A stretch of 64,000 nucleotides of DNA from Mycobacterium kansasii ATCC 12478 (GCF_000157895.3 NC_022663.1:4030001-4094000), one strand, 5' to 3'. Positions 7,814-17,578 are shown, counted from the stretch's first letter. Notes: generated by a model from the letters alone, not told the origin. Numbers and translations: made by a program.

Positions 7814-8791
7814 GTGTTCCCGTTCCGCTACCTCAAAGCGACCGACGAGCAGGCGGCGTTGCGGGCAGCGGCGGCCGGCGGCCGCTATATCGCCGGGGGC
7901 ACCACGCTGGTCGACTTGATGAGGGAGACGGTCGAACGCCCCGATTCGCTGGTCGACATCAACGCGCTTCCGTACCGCTGGATCGACGTACAACCTGAAA
8001 TGATCCGCGTCGGATCTCTGGTGCGGATGTCCGACCTTGCCGCTCATCCCGTCGTCCGGCAACAAGCCCCGGTGATCAGTCAGGCACTTGAGCTCAGCGC
8101 CTCCGCTCAGCTTCGCAACATGGCATCGATCGGCGGCAATCTACTGCAACGCCCGCGGTGTCCGTATTTCCGCGACGTGTCGGCCGCATGCAACCGACGC
8201 GCTCCGGGCACCGGCTGCTCGGCGATCGACGGACGTAACCGCACCCACGCAATCCTCGGTACCAGCCGGCACTGCTGCGCCACCCACCCGTCGGACCTCG
8301 CGGTTGCGCTGCTTGCATTGGACGCCGTCGTCGTCAGTCGGGCAGCCGCCGGGCAGCGGCGATTTGCGCTGGCGGAGCTCTTCCGCCAGCCGGGTGACTC
8401 ACCGCACCGCGAGCACAACCTCGAGCCGGGCGAGCTGATCGTCGGGATCGAGGTACCTCTCGGGCCGGAGGCCCGCCGGTCCGGATATCTCAAGGTGCGC
8501 GATCGCCAGTCATACCAATTTGCGCTGGCCTCGGCGGCCGTGGCACTCGACATCGTCGCCGGCACGATACGCGGCGCGCGGGTCGCCGTTGGTGGCGTCG
8601 CCACCGTCCCGTGGCGGTTACCGGCCGTCGAAAGGGAGCTGCAGGGCCGCCCGATCGACGCGGGCCTGTTCCGCCGCGCCGGCGAACTCTCGGTTGCCGG
8701 TGCTCAACCGTTGCGGGAGAACGGTTTCAAGGTCGAACTCCTCCAGCGCACTGTCGAAAGGCAATTGGCCACCGTGGCGGCAATGCCATGA
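7814..8791 (+). CDS. FAD-binding subunit of molybdenum hydroxylase (PaoB-like)
   Basis: A 325-residue CO dehydrogenase/xanthine dehydrogenase flavoprotein. The FAD pyrophosphate-binding stretch YIAGGTTLVDLMRE lies near residue 30, and ASIGGNLLQRPRCPYFRD near residue 110. Cys residues follow in CPYF, AACN, TGCS and HCCATHPSD, the insertion that binds an extra 4Fe-4S cluster in E. coli PaoB. The C-terminal CO_deh_flav_C domain starts around residue 220. It has no export signal of its own, as expected if it travels with the Tat-tagged small subunit. GTG at 7814 is the start, and the stop overlaps the start of the large subunit (ATGA). Confidence 0.9.
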   Translation: MFPFRYLKATDEQAALRAAAAGGRYIAGGTTLVDLMRETVERPDSLVDINALPYRWIDVQPEMIRVGSLVRMSDLAAHPVVRQQAPVISQALELSASAQLRNMASIGGNLLQRPRCPYFRDVSAACNRRAPGTGCSAIDGRNRTHAILGTSRHCCATHPSDLAVALLALDAVVVSRAAAGQRRFALAELFRQPGDSPHREHNLEPGELIVGIEVPLGPEARRSGYLKVRDRQSYQFALASAAVALDIVAGTIRGARVAVGGVATVPWRLPAVERELQGRPIDAGLFRRAGELSVAGAQPLRENGFKVELLQRTVERQLATVAAMP

Positions 8792-10965
8792 CCCACGCAT
8801 TCACCGCCGCCCAGGTCGTCTCCGGCCAGCCGGTCAGCCGGGTGGACGGGCCGCTGAAGGTGACCGGCAAGGCCAGCTACGCCGCCGACAACCAGATTCC
8901 CGGATTGCTCTACGCCGCACCGGTCTGTAGCACGGTGGCATGCGGCGGGATCAAACGCATGGACGCCGGTGCCGCGTTGCGGCAGCCCGACGTGCTTGCC
9001 GTGCTGACCGACTTCACCGGGGTGAAACTGCCCTTCGACACCCGGTTGGTGTCCTTCTTCGGACAGCCGGTCGCCGTGGTGATCGCCACGACGCTCGAGT
9101 CGGCGGTACACGGGTCAGAGCTGGTCGACGTCCGGTATTCGAGTCGGCCGCCGCTGACCGATATTGATGCGGCGCAAGCGGACAAGCGGCCCGGCCGGTT
9201 CATCCGCGACTATTCCCGCGGATTCGCCGATCAGGCGATTCGCCGTACGTCGGTGATGACGGACCTGCGGTTCAGCATCGCGCGCAACGATCACAATCCG
9301 ATGGAGATGCCTGCGACGATTGCCACCTGGGAGCGCGATCGGCTCACGGTATGGGACAAGGTGCAGGACATCAGCGCAGCCCAACAGTTCTACGCCGAAG
9401 CTTTCGGTCTACCCACCGATCATGTCCGGCTGATCTCGCCGTTCGTGGGCGGTTCGTTCGGTAGTGCCAGCCGGACCTGGCCGCATCAGGTGCTGACCGC
9501 TTTCGCGGCTCGCCGGATGCGACGACCCGTCAAGCTGGTATTGACCCGCCGGCAGATGTACAGCGCAATCGGATACCGGCCGACCAGTCGCCAGCGTATG
9601 GCGATCGGGACGGACGCATCCGGGCGCCTCAGGGCGATGATCCACGAAGGGCATACGGAGACCGCCCGGTACGCGGACTATGAGGACGGACTCGTCCGCA
9701 GTCCGCGATTGCTCTACCGCGTCCCCAACATGCGTTCGACATATCGCGTGGTGCCGTTGGACGTCGGCCTGCCGTGGTTCATGAGGGGCCCCGGCGCCGT
9801 AACCGGAGCGTTTGCGCTCGAGTGCGCCATGGACGATCTGGCACACCGCCTGCGCATGGACCCGATCGAATTGCGGATGCGCAACGAACCCGATGTCGAC
9901 CAGACCAACGGGATGCCGTTTTCCACCCGGCGGCTCACCGAGTGCCTGACCCGAGGCGCGACCAGGTTCGGATGGAACCGGCGCAATCCGGCACCCGCCG
10001 CCACCCGCGAGGGCGATCTCTTCGTCGGGATCGGGGTGGCCGCCGCCGCCTATTACACGTATCGCAGCCAATGCTCGGCAATCGCAAAGGTTTTCGCCGA
10101 CGGCACCGCCGAAGTGCAATGCGGAACCAGCGACATGGGGCCCGGGACCTATACGTCGATGACGCAGGTCGCCGCAGATGCCCTCGGAATGCCGCTGAGC
10201 CGGGTGCGATTCGCGTTGGGTGATAGCAGTTTTCCGCCGGCACCGCCGCACTCGGCCTCCCGAACCATGGCCAGCGTGGGTTCTGCGGTGTACACCGCCG
10301 CGAACATGCTGCGCGACAAGTTCATTCGCACGGCGGTCACCGATCCGCGATCCCCGCTGAGCGGCCTGCGTCCGGAGGCCGTGGCGGTTGTCGACGGCCG
10401 CATGTTCGCCATGGCCTCCGGGCCCGGATCCGAGCCCGGAGAGTCGTATCAGGACTTGTTGCGCCGCCGCGGCTGGGCCGGTTTGGATTCACAACAGACC
10501 TGGACGCCCGACGACGCCGACCGCCGATACTCCACCTACAGCTACGGAGCCGTATTCGCCGAGGTCGTCGTCGACCGTTTGCTGCCGACCGTGCGGATCC
10601 GCCGCATGTATGCGTGCTACGACGCCGGCCGGGTGATCAATCCCAAACTCGCCCACAGTCAGGCGATTGGGGGCATGGTCGGCGGGATCGGGATGGCGCT
10701 GCTGGAGCGGACGGAGCTGGATTACCGCGACGGCCGGATAGTCAACGCGAACATGTCGGATTACCTGGTTCCGGTCAACGCCGACGTTCCCGAGCTGGAC
10801 GCGACCTTTTTGCCGGCCGAGGACCCTATTGCCGACCCGATAGGCGTCAAGGGACTCGGCGAGTTGGTGATCGTCGGGGTACCCGCTGCGATCGCCAATG
10901 CGGTATTCAACGCCACCGGCAGACGCGTCACCGATTTGCCCATCACCCTGGAGAAGCTGCTGTGA
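8788..10965 (+). CDS. Molybdopterin-binding catalytic subunit (PaoC-like aldehyde oxidoreductase)
   Basis: A 725-residue xanthine-dehydrogenase-family large subunit, close to the ~730 residues of PaoC and shorter than the classical XDH domain. It begins with VSRVDGPLKVTGKASYAADN, typical of this group. It contains LISPFVGGSFGSASRTWPHQ, PWFMRGPGAVTGAF, a QCGTSDMGPGTYT cofactor-binding stretch and, near the C-terminus, GVKGLGELVIVG, whose Glu is the conserved catalytic base. Probable role: oxidation of aldehydes outside the cytoplasmic membrane, with electrons passing through the 2Fe-2S clusters and FAD. The start is the ATG overlapping the FAD-subunit stop. No dedicated XdhC/PaoD maturation gene is in the window, so maturation would have to come from elsewhere. 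Confidence 0.9.
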   Translation: MTHAFTAAQVVSGQPVSRVDGPLKVTGKASYAADNQIPGLLYAAPVCSTVACGGIKRMDAGAALRQPDVLAVLTDFTGVKLPFDTRLVSFFGQPVAVVIATTLESAVHGSELVDVRYSSRPPLTDIDAAQADKRPGRFIRDYSRGFADQAIRRTSVMTDLRFSIARNDHNPMEMPATIATWERDRLTVWDKVQDISAAQQFYAEAFGLPTDHVRLISPFVGGSFGSASRTWPHQVLTAFAARRMRRPVKLVLTRRQMYSAIGYRPTSRQRMAIGTDASGRLRAMIHEGHTETARYADYEDGLVRSPRLLYRVPNMRSTYRVVPLDVGLPWFMRGPGAVTGAFALECAMDDLAHRLRMDPIELRMRNEPDVDQTNGMPFSTRRLTECLTRGATRFGWNRRNPAPAATREGDLFVGIGVAAAAYYTYRSQCSAIAKVFADGTAEVQCGTSDMGPGTYTSMTQVAADALGMPLSRVRFALGDSSFPPAPPHSASRTMASVGSAVYTAANMLRDKFIRTAVTDPRSPLSGLRPEAVAVVDGRMFAMASGPGSEPGESYQDLLRRRGWAGLDSQQTWTPDDADRRYSTYSYGAVFAEVVVDRLLPTVRIRRMYACYDAGRVINPKLAHSQAIGGMVGGIGMALLERTELDYRDGRIVNANMSDYLVPVNADVPELDATFLPAEDPIADPIGVKGLGELVIVGVPAAIANAVFNATGRRVTDLPITLEKLL

Positions 10966-11142
10966 CCCGTCGGATCCGGCCGCCGCGCGGGGCGCCGGTA
11001 ACGAGGTTTATCGGAAATCCGAAATGCATTCAGCAGGGCGGCGGGTAGCGTCTACGCTGCGAACGCAAACGAGACATCGGATTAGGCGCGCACGTTGGAG
11101 ATTTCGGGAGGTTCAGATTCGCGCACTGGGCGCTCTCGACCA

Positions 11143-11161
11143 CGCCCCTTGATCGGGGGCG
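11143..11161. terminator. Short GC hairpin after the molybdenum hydroxylase genes
   Basis: Arms cgcccc and ggggcg surround a seven-base loop, 180 bases after the large-subunit stop and 70 bases before mmpS. It may terminate the upstream transcript. No U-tract follows. The rest of the interval 10966-11230 shows no gene. Confidence 0.3.
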
Positions 11162-11230
11162 AGCCAGGGGGGCGGCGCACCCGATCCAACACGCAATGTT
11201 GTGACCCGGTGGCGGAGCACGAGGGTGAGG

Positions 11231-11668
11231 ATGAGTCCGGTTACCAGCGTTGTGAAACGAATGTGGCTGCTGCTGGCCGTTTCGGCGGTGGCGATTGTCG
11301 CAGCGCTGGGTATCTATCGTCTCCACCGCGTCTTTGGTGCCCATGAGCATCCTGCCGTGACGGCCAAGGCTGATATCGATGTTCCGCTGTTTAACCCGAA
11401 GCAAGTGATCTACGAAGTTTTCGGCCCCGCCTCGACCGCAAGGATCGCCTACCTGGACCCCGACGCCCGCGTGGTGCAGCTACCGGACGTGCCGCTGCCG
11501 TGGTCGCAGACGGTCAACACGACGTTGCCCGCGGTCAGTGTGAATCTGATGGCGCAGAGCGCCGCCGAGACCATCGGCTGCCGGATCATCGTGAACGGCA
11601 CCGTCAAGGACGAAAGGTCGGTCACCAGACCCAAAGCCTTGACCTTTTGTCAGGTGACATCGGCATGA
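11231..11668 (+). CDS. MmpS-type membrane accessory protein
   Basis: A 145-residue MmpS family protein: a short cytoplasmic N-terminus, one transmembrane helix (WLLLAVSAVAIVAALGIYRL, about residues 10-30), then an extracytoplasmic beta-rich domain. That domain has the family pattern KQVIYEVFGPASTARIAYLD and two Cys, in IGCRIIVNG and LTFCQVTSA. MmpS proteins support their partner MmpL transporters in exporting lipids or siderophores. The ATG at 11231 follows GAGGG at five bases, so it is preferred over the in-frame GTG at 11201. The stop overlaps the mmpL start by four bases, indicating translational coupling. Confidence 0.9.
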   Translation: MSPVTSVVKRMWLLLAVSAVAIVAALGIYRLHRVFGAHEHPAVTAKADIDVPLFNPKQVIYEVFGPASTARIAYLDPDARVVQLPDVPLPWSQTVNTTLPAVSVNLMAQSAAETIGCRIIVNGTVKDERSVTRPKALTFCQVTSA

Positions 11669-14600
11669 GCGAACCGGATGCCGCCGCTGCGCCAAAGCGT
11701 CCGCTTCTGCCGCGGCTGATCCACCGTTTTTCGGTGCTGATTTTGTTGGTGTGGCTGGGGCTCACCGCGATCGTCAATCTCGCCGTTCCGCAGCTGGAGG
11801 CGGTGGGTAAGGCCCGCTCGGTGTCGATGAGCCCCAGCGACGCGCCGTCGATCGAGGCGATCCGGCACGTGGGCCAGGTGTTCAAGGAGTTCGACTCCGA
11901 TAATGCCGTGACCATCGTGCTGGAAAGCGATAAGCCACTGGGCGACGAGGCGCACCAATTTTATGGCGAGCTGATGAAAAGGCTTTCAGCTGACACCAGG
12001 CACGTCGCGCACATTCAGGACTTCTGGGGTGATCCGTTGACCGCCGGCGGATCACAGAGCGCGGACGACAAAGCCGCATATGTCGTGGTGTATCTCGTCG
12101 GCGACAACGAAACCGAAGCGTACGCGTCGGTGCATGCCGTGCGGCATATCGTGGACACCACATCGCCGCCGCGGGGGGTCAAGGCCTACGTCACCGGTCC
12201 GTCGGCACTCAACGCTGACCAGGCCGAGGCCGGGGACAAAAGCATCGCCAAGGTCACCGCGATCACCAGCCTGGTTATCGCGGTGATGCTGCTTTTCATT
12301 TACCGCTCCGTGGTGACCGCGTTTCTGGTCTTGATCATGGTCGGGATTGATCTGGGGGCGATCCGGGGAACCATTGCCTTTCTCGCCGATCGCAACGTGT
12401 TCAGTCTTTCCACCTTCGCGACCAATCTGCTGGTGCTGTTGGCCATTGCGGCGACCACGGACTATGCGATATTCATGCTCGGGCGTTACCACGAAGCGCG
12501 CAACGCCGGCGAGGATCGCGAGACCGCCTTTTACACGATGTTCCATGGGACTGCCCACGTGATCTTGGGCTCCGGATTGACCATTGCCGGCGCCATGTAT
12601 TGCCTTAGCTTCGCCCGGCTTCCGTATTTCAATACACTCGGTCCGCCGTGCGCGATAGGCATGCTTGTCGCGGTCTTCGCAGCCCTCACGCTTGGGCCCG
12701 CGGTGCTGGCCATCGGCAGTTTCTTCAAGCTTTTCGACCCCAAGAGGAGATTGAACACCCGCCGGTGGCGGCGCGTGGGCACCGCAATCGTCCGTTGGCC
12801 GGGGCCGGTTCTAGCCGCGACCTGCGTGATCGCGTTTATCGGCCTGCTGGCGTTGCCCAGTTACAAGACGACATACGATCTGCGCAAATTCATGCCGGCC
12901 AGCATGCCGTCCAACGTCGGGGATGCGGCGGCGGGCCGGCATTTTTCGCGGGCCCGGTTGAACCCCGAGGTGCTGATGGTCGAGACCGACCACGATATGC
13001 GTAATCCGGTGGACATGCTGGTGTTGGACAAGATAGCCAAGAATATTTACCACAGTCGCGGTATCGAACAAGTCAAATCGATTACCCGGCCGTTGGGAAC
13101 AACCATCAAGCACACGTCGATACCGTTCATCATCAGCATGCAGGGTGTCTCGAACACCGAAAACATGCAGTTCATGAAGGCCCGTATGGACGACATGCTG
13201 ATACAGGTAAAGGCGATGGATGTATCCATCGCCACCATGCACACCATGTACGAACTCATGGGTGAAGTCATCGACAATACCGTCGACATGGATCACCTCA
13301 CTCATGACCTGTCGAATATCACCAACACATTGCGGGATCACATCGCGGATTTCGAGGACTTCTTCCGGCCGATACGCAGCTACTTTTACTGGGACAAACA
13401 CTGCTACGACATTCCCGTCTGCTGGTCGATCAGATCAATATTCGACATGATCGACAACGTCGACCAGATGAGCGAGAAACTCGAATATCTGGTCACGGAC
13501 ATGGATATTCTGGTGAAACTCCTGCCGCAAATGCGCGCCCAGATTCCACCGATGATCAACACGATGACGATCATGCGGGACATGCTGGTCGTCTGGCACG
13601 GGACGTTGCAGTCGTTCTACGACCAGTCCGATACGGGCAGCAAGGACCCCGGCGCAATGGGCCGGGTCTTTGACGCCGCCCAGATCGATGACTCCTTCTA
13701 TCTGCCGCAGTCGGCCTTCAAGAATCCCGATTTCCAGCGCGGCCTGAAGATGTTCCTGTCGCCGGACGGCAAGGCGGCGCGCTTCATCATTGCCCTCGAA
13801 GGGGATCCCGCGACATCGGCCGGTATCGCCCGGGTCGAGCAGATCAAGGATGAGGCGCGGGAGGCCATCAAAGGCACTCCCCTACAGGGTGCCGCGATCT
13901 ATCTGGGTGGCACCGCGGCGACGTTCCACGACATCCAAGAGGCCGCCACCTACGATCTGCTGATCGCCGGCGTGGCCGCGATCAGCCTGATCGTGATCAT
14001 CATGATGCTCATTACCCGAAGTGTGGTCGCCGCGGCCGTCATCGTGGGGACCGTGCTGGTGTCTATGGGGTCCTCTTTCGGCTTGTCAGTGCTGGTGTGG
14101 GAGGACATCCTCGGCATCGAGTTGTACTGGCTGGTGTTGGCGATGTCGGTGATCCTGCTGCTGGCCGTGGGATCGGACTACAACCTGTTGCTGATCTCGC
14201 GGCTCAAGGAAGAGATCGGAGCCGGACTCAATACCGGGATCATCCGCGCGATGGCCGGCACCGGCGGAGTGGTGACGGCCGCGGGCATGGTGTTCGCCGT
14301 GACCATGTCCCTGTTCGTGTTCAGCGATCTGCGGATTATCGGCCAGATCGGCACCACCATCGGCCTGGGCCTGCTCTTCGACACGTTGATCGTGCGCTCG
14401 TTCATGACGCCGTCCATTGCCGCGTTGCTGGGGCGCTGGTTCTGGTGGCCGCAGCGGGTGCGGCCGCGCCCGGCGAGCCGGATGCTGCGGGCCTACGGAC
14501 CTCGCCGGCTGGTTCGTGCCCTGCTGCTGTCGCCCAACGGCACATCGGCCACCGGGGACCGGCGCGATGGCGTCGGTCCCGGTGGAGCCCCATCAGCGAT

Positions 14601-14712
14601 GTCGTCGCCCCACGAGACGGCATCCGGGTCGTTCGACCACGCCGACGATTCGGACCCCGCCGGCCGACGCCACTGGCAAGCCCGGGACACCGACCCCGAA
14701 CCCGCGCCCTGA
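11665..14712 (+). CDS. MmpL-family RND lipid transporter
   Basis: A 1015-residue RND transporter with the MmpL layout: a first TM near residue 25, an extracytoplasmic loop, a TM2-6 bundle, a second large loop and a final TM bundle at about 800-960. TM2-6 includes NLLVLLAIAATTDYAIFMLG, with the Asp-Tyr pair of the proton relay. The last bundle includes the second Asp-Tyr (AVGSDYNLLL). The second loop is Met- and Asp-rich (about residues 480-700). The last ~70 residues are a hydrophilic tail. It likely exports an envelope lipid with the preceding MmpS. It sits where mmpS2/mmpL2 lie in M. tuberculosis, but the cargo is unknown. The ATG overlaps the mmpS stop. Confidence 0.92.
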   Translation: MSEPDAAAAPKRPLLPRLIHRFSVLILLVWLGLTAIVNLAVPQLEAVGKARSVSMSPSDAPSIEAIRHVGQVFKEFDSDNAVTIVLESDKPLGDEAHQFYGELMKRLSADTRHVAHIQDFWGDPLTAGGSQSADDKAAYVVVYLVGDNETEAYASVHAVRHIVDTTSPPRGVKAYVTGPSALNADQAEAGDKSIAKVTAITSLVIAVMLLFIYRSVVTAFLVLIMVGIDLGAIRGTIAFLADRNVFSLSTFATNLLVLLAIAATTDYAIFMLGRYHEARNAGEDRETAFYTMFHGTAHVILGSGLTIAGAMYCLSFARLPYFNTLGPPCAIGMLVAVFAALTLGPAVLAIGSFFKLFDPKRRLNTRRWRRVGTAIVRWPGPVLAATCVIAFIGLLALPSYKTTYDLRKFMPASMPSNVGDAAAGRHFSRARLNPEVLMVETDHDMRNPVDMLVLDKIAKNIYHSRGIEQVKSITRPLGTTIKHTSIPFIISMQGVSNTENMQFMKARMDDMLIQVKAMDVSIATMHTMYELMGEVIDNTVDMDHLTHDLSNITNTLRDHIADFEDFFRPIRSYFYWDKHCYDIPVCWSIRSIFDMIDNVDQMSEKLEYLVTDMDILVKLLPQMRAQIPPMINTMTIMRDMLVVWHGTLQSFYDQSDTGSKDPGAMGRVFDAAQIDDSFYLPQSAFKNPDFQRGLKMFLSPDGKAARFIIALEGDPATSAGIARVEQIKDEAREAIKGTPLQGAAIYLGGTAATFHDIQEAATYDLLIAGVAAISLIVIIMMLITRSVVAAAVIVGTVLVSMGSSFGLSVLVWEDILGIELYWLVLAMSVILLLAVGSDYNLLLISRLKEEIGAGLNTGIIRAMAGTGGVVTAAGMVFAVTMSLFVFSDLRIIGQIGTTIGLGLLFDTLIVRSFMTPSIAALLGRWFWWPQRVRPRPASRMLRAYGPRRLVRALLLSPNGTSATGDRRDGVGPGGAPSAMSSPHETASGSFDHADDSDPAGRRHWQARDTDPEPAP

Positions 14713-14803
14713 CCGACCCCGCGCCCGGAAGGCGCGCTCCGCCGTGCCTCGAGAACCCGACGAGCCCGCATCCCGCGGCACCGGGAATGCCACACTGGTG
14801 CCC

Positions 14804-15082
14804 ATGACGCCGTCAGCACCGCGGTCCGGGCGCCGGCAGGTGGAGCTGCTGACCCGCGACGGCTGCGCGATCTGCCTGCGGGTACACGCGCAGCTGGCCG
14901 AGCTGTCCCGGGAGCTGGGATTCGAGTTGGTCAGCACCGACGTCGACGCCGCTGCCGCGGCCGGTAATGCCGGCCTGCGGGCCGAGTTCGGCGACCGGCT
15001 GCCGGTGATCTTGCTCGATGGCCGCGAACATAGTTACTGGGAAGTCGACGAAGCCCGGCTGCGCGCTGACCTGGCCGGCTGA
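14804..15082 (+). CDS. Glutaredoxin-like protein (DUF836 type)
   Basis: A 92-residue thioredoxin-fold protein with the motif LLTRDGCAICLRVHAQL, i.e. CxxC (CAIC) at the start of helix 1, and the cis-Pro region RLPVILLDG. This is the glutaredoxin-like DUF836 group, corresponding by place to Rv0508. It lies directly before hemA with 109 bases between. A redox role linked to the haem operon is possible but unproven. ATG at 14804 is chosen; a GTG two codons earlier is also in frame. Confidence 0.8.
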   Translation: MTPSAPRSGRRQVELLTRDGCAICLRVHAQLAELSRELGFELVSTDVDAAAAAGNAGLRAEFGDRLPVILLDGREHSYWEVDEARLRADLAG

Positions 15083-15109
15083 GAAGGCGCTGGCAGGTCG
15101 CTCAATTAT

Positions 15110-15139
15110 TTGGTGGCCCACCTGACAAGCGTCTACCGT
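15110..15139 (+). promoter_or_regulatory. Candidate promoter of the haem operon
   Basis: TTGGTG (15110-15115) and TACCGT (15134-15139, TANNNT pattern) are 18 bases apart and lie about 50 bases before the hemA GTG. This is the only convincing pair in the 109-base gap, but the -35 element is weak. Confidence 0.35.
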
Positions 15140-15191
15140 AGAAAGCAGTTCACTTCTCAACGCGCAAGGGAGCGGGCCAGGTGATGCTGCC

Positions 15192-16598
15192 GTGAGCATC
15201 CTGCTCTTCGGGGTTTCGCACCGCAGCGCGCCGGTTTCCGTTTTGGAACAACTCAGCATCGACGAATCCGAGCAAGTCAAGATCGTCGACAAGGTTTTGG
15301 AATCACCGCTGGTCACCGAGGCCATGGTGCTGTCGACGTGTAACCGCGTCGAGGTGTATGCGGTGGTGGAGGCGTTTCACGGCGGCCTGTCGGTGATCGG
15401 CCAGGTGCTTTCCGAACACTCCGGCATGTCGATGGGTGACCTGACCAGACACGCCTACGTCCGCTACAGCGAGGCCGCCGTCGAGCACCTGTTCGCGGTG
15501 GCCAGCGGTCTGGATTCGGCCGTGATCGGCGAGCAGCAGGTGCTGGGCCAGGTGCGCCGCTCGTATGCCGCCGCCGAGGCGAACCGCAGCGTCGGCCGGG
15601 TGTTGCACGAACTGGCCCAGCGGGCGCTGTCGGTGGGCAAACGGGTGCACTCCGAAACCGGAATCGACGCTGCCGGTGCTTCCGTGGTGTCAGTCGCCCT
15701 GGGCATCGCCGAACGGCACCTGGGCGGGCTGGAGGCCAAGACCGCCGTGGTGGTCGGCGCCGGGGCGATGGGTGCGCTGTCGTCCGCACACCTGACTCGG
15801 GCCGGTATCGGGCGGATCCGTGTGCTCAACCGCTCGTTGCCGCGGGCGCAGCGGCTGGCGGGCAAGGTCCGCGGAGCGGGCGTACCGGCCGAGGTGATGA
15901 GACTCGATCGCCTGGCCGAGGCGCTGTCCGATGCCGACGTGGTGGTCAGCTGCACCGGAGCGGTGAGTCCGGTGGTTTCGCTGGCCGACGTGCACCACGC
16001 GCTGGCTCAAGCCCGCCGAGACGAAGAGACGCAGCCGCTGGTCATCTGCGATCTGGGGATGCCCCGCGACGTCGATCCGGCGGTAGCCGGCCTGCCGGGC
16101 GTCTGGGTCGTCGACGTGGACCGCGTCCAACACGAGCCGTCGGCCCACGCCACGGCGGCCGACGTCGACGCCGCCCGCCACATCGTCGCCGCCGAAGTTG
16201 CCGCCTACCTGGTTGGGCAGCGGATGGCGGAGGTGACGCCGACGGTCACCGCGTTGCGCCAGCGCGCCGCCGAGGTGGTCGAGGCCGAGTTGCTGCGCCT
16301 GGAGAACCGGCTCCCCGGGCTGGAGCGCGCCGAGCGGGAAGAGGTGGCCCGCACGGTGCGGCGGGTGGTGGACAAATTGCTGCACGCGCCCACGGTGCGG
16401 ATCAAGCAACTGGCCAGCGCTCCCGGCGGCGACAGCTACGCCGAGGCACTGCGCGAGCTTTTCGAACTCGATCAGACTGCCATAAACTCCGTAGCTGCCG
16501 TCGCCACCGCAGGCGAACTGCCGGCGGTGTCCAGCGGATTCGACGCGGGCATGCATCCCGGTGATCTGCCGCACGACCGGAACCCGTTTGGCGAGTAG
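15192..16598 (+). CDS. hemA: Glutamyl-tRNA reductase
   Basis: Catalyses NADPH-dependent reduction of glutamyl-tRNA to glutamate-1-semialdehyde, the first committed step of the C5 haem pathway; HemL, encoded at 50.3 kb, takes the product on. The 468-residue protein starts with LFGVSHRSAPVSVLEQL and has the catalytic Cys in VLSTCNRVEVYA at about residue 50. It also has a GEQQVLGQVRRSYA block, a Rossmann segment VVVGAGAMGALSS and a C-terminal dimerisation helix region. The start is GTG at 15192 and no strong Shine-Dalgarno is seen. hemC follows after 13 bases. Confidence 0.97.
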   Translation: MSILLFGVSHRSAPVSVLEQLSIDESEQVKIVDKVLESPLVTEAMVLSTCNRVEVYAVVEAFHGGLSVIGQVLSEHSGMSMGDLTRHAYVRYSEAAVEHLFAVASGLDSAVIGEQQVLGQVRRSYAAAEANRSVGRVLHELAQRALSVGKRVHSETGIDAAGASVVSVALGIAERHLGGLEAKTAVVVGAGAMGALSSAHLTRAGIGRIRVLNRSLPRAQRLAGKVRGAGVPAEVMRLDRLAEALSDADVVVSCTGAVSPVVSLADVHHALAQARRDEETQPLVICDLGMPRDVDPAVAGLPGVWVVDVDRVQHEPSAHATAADVDAARHIVAAEVAAYLVGQRMAEVTPTVTALRQRAAEVVEAELLRLENRLPGLERAEREEVARTVRRVVDKLLHAPTVRIKQLASAPGGDSYAEALRELFELDQTAINSVAAVATAGELPAVSSGFDAGMHPGDLPHDRNPFGE

Positions 16599-16611
16599 CT
16601 GATTGTCACAC

Positions 16612-17565
16612 GTGATCCGGATAGGTACCCGGGGCAGTTTGCTGGCCACCACCCAGGCCGCGACGGTCAGAGACGCGCTCATCGCCAACGGCCACCCGGC
16701 CGAGTTGGTGACCATCAGCACCGCCGGCGACCGGTCGTCAGCGCCGATCGAGACGCTCGGGGTGGGCGTCTTCACGACCGCGTTGCGTGAGGCCATCGAA
16801 GACGGTCGCGTCGACGCGGCCGTGCACTCGCACAAGGATTTGCCCACCGCCGAAGATCCGAGGTTCACGATCGCGGCGATACCGCCGCGCAACGATCCCC
16901 GCGATGCGGTGGTGGCCCGCGACGGGCTGGTGCTTGGGGAGTTGCCGGCCGGATCGCTGGTCGGCACCTCCTCCCCGCGGCGGGCCGCACAGCTTAGAGC
17001 ATTGGGTCTCGGTTTGGAAATCCGCCCCCTAAGAGGCAACCTAGATACCAGGTTGAACAGGGTAAGCAGTGGTGATCTTGACGCCATCGTGGTGGCCCGG
17101 GCAGGTCTGGCCCGGCTGGGCCGCCTCGATGATGTCACCGAGACGTTGGAGCCCGTGCAGATGTTGCCAGCGCCGGCGCAAGGCGCGCTCGCCGTCGAAT
17201 GCCGCGCAGCTGACCACCGGTTGGCGGCAGTGCTGGCGGAGCTGGACGATGCCGACACGCGAGCGGCGGTCACCGCGGAACGAGCCCTGCTGGCCGAACT
17301 GGAGGCCGGTTGCTCGGCACCGGTGGGCGCGATCGCCGAGGTGGTCGAGTCCATCGATGAGGAGGGGCGGGTCTTCGAAGAGCTGTCGCTGCGCGGCTGC
17401 GTGGCGGCGCTGGACGGATCCGACGTGATCCGCGCGTCCGGCGTCGGCACCTCCGGTCGGGCACGGGAGCTGGGGCTCTCGGTCGCCGCAGAGCTGTTCG
17501 AACTGGGTGCTCGAGAACTGATGTGGGGAGCGCGGCAAGACCCGCGCAAGGAAAAATTTGAGTGA
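16612..17565 (+). CDS. hemC: Porphobilinogen deaminase (hydroxymethylbilane synthase)
   Basis: Polymerises four porphobilinogens into hydroxymethylbilane. The sequence IRIGTRGSLLATTQA at the start is the family N-terminus. KDLPTAEDPRF, SSPRRAAQL and GNLDTRLNRVSSGDLDAIVV form the substrate and cofactor sites. Cys in LEAGCSAPVGA (about residue 240) attaches the dipyrromethane cofactor. GTG at 16612 fits the conserved N-terminus; an in-frame TTG at 16603 would add three residues. The stop overlaps the first possible hemD start, so the genes are translationally linked. Confidence 0.96.
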   Translation: MIRIGTRGSLLATTQAATVRDALIANGHPAELVTISTAGDRSSAPIETLGVGVFTTALREAIEDGRVDAAVHSHKDLPTAEDPRFTIAAIPPRNDPRDAVVARDGLVLGELPAGSLVGTSSPRRAAQLRALGLGLEIRPLRGNLDTRLNRVSSGDLDAIVVARAGLARLGRLDDVTETLEPVQMLPAPAQGALAVECRAADHRLAAVLAELDDADTRAAVTAERALLAELEAGCSAPVGAIAEVVESIDEEGRVFEELSLRGCVAALDGSDVIRASGVGTSGRARELGLSVAAELFELGARELMWGARQDPRKEKFE

Positions 17566-17578
17566 CGTGGGAGCGACA

